DNA from: Larimichthys crocea
Taxonomy: Eukaryota; Chordata; Actinopteri; Sciaenidae
Assembly: GCF_000972845.2 (NCBI RefSeq)
Contig: NC_040016.1
Span: 4,856,701 to 4,920,700 of the forward strand
Direction: 5' to 3'
DNA length: 64,000 nucleotides
Shown here: in pieces, positions 63,901 to 64,000 of the stretch
How positions within the stretch are numbered: position 1 is the stretch's first letter
How the letters are laid out: every line of letters begins with the position of its first letter
Position numbers and translations under genes: made by a program
Notes under the pieces: model-generated
Told to the model about the DNA's origin: nothing
The model's database searches: none
Seen by the model: only the letters and a program-made list of their open reading frames with translations

Positions 63901-64000
63901 TTACTTCAAGAGCTCTTAGTGGCTGTCTTCATCAGCTCAAGATCAGCTGCAGAAAAACAGCTTTAATTGGTACTGAGGGGGAAGAGAAGCAGAAGGGGTC

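Larger units (their letters stand above)
28390..64000 (-). other. cdh4: cdh4 intron 2 (at least 35.6 kb, open at the window edge)
   Basis: Everything upstream of the prodomain exon in gene direction. The intron is phase 1, because the first base of the Val codon must come from exon 2. I looked on the minus strand for an exon resembling the expected short exon 2 (C..GF.E..Y..L.S....EGQ.LL) and found none, so exon 2 probably lies beyond 64000. Very long introns near the 5' end are typical of CDH2 and CDH4. Apart from the repeats and hairpins listed separately, the stretches 35050-43470, 49800-55720 and 60940-64000 contain nothing I can name. Confidence 0.75.

Noticed and set aside
1..64000. CRISPR array, prokaryotic operon or mobile cargo system
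   Set aside because: The window is eukaryotic intronic DNA; repeats are microsatellites and retroelement remains, with no regularly spaced repeats.

Overview
This is a stretch of vertebrate nuclear DNA, most likely from a ray-finned (teleost, probably percomorph-like) fish. It has no compact genes, operons or long ORFs. Almost everything is intron, rich in (GT)n, (TA)n and (TAA)n microsatellites and in decayed dispersed repeats of the kind found throughout fish genomes: a tRNA-derived SINE, LINE-type 3' tails, L1/Tx1-like and RTE/Rex3-like retrotransposon scraps, a BEL/Pao scrap and DNA-transposon ends. The species and repeat-family assignments rest on memory of such families, not on a search.

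The only gene I can support is a classical (type I) cadherin on the minus strand, best identified as cdh4 (R-cadherin). Three consecutive coding exons are present with good splice sites and matching phases. In gene order (right to left) they are a prodomain exon at 28163-28389, an exon with the rest of the prodomain, the furin site RRQKR and the mature start [18 protein letters not shown] at 20974-21156, and an EC1 exon at 1887-2042. The numbering used here (exons 3, 4 and 5) follows the usual CDH2/CDH4 layout. Joined, they give 189 codons plus two bases and are open throughout. The signal-peptide exon, exon 2 and all later exons lie outside the window or were not found.

Layout: 1-1886 is the start of intron 5. 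2043-20973 is intron 4 (18.9 kb), with the main cluster of mobile-element remains at about 11.9-15.7 kb. 21157-28162 is intron 3 (7.0 kb), which holds a 63-nt stretch with exon-like borders in matching phase. 28390-64000 is at least 35.6 kb of intron 2, with scattered repeats, an LTR-like block near 48.4 kb and several hairpins.

Nothing here looks like a new multi-gene system. The points most worth checking are the possible 63-nt cassette exon in the prodomain linker, the SINE-in-LINE nested insertion, the LTR-like block, and several strong short inverted repeats.
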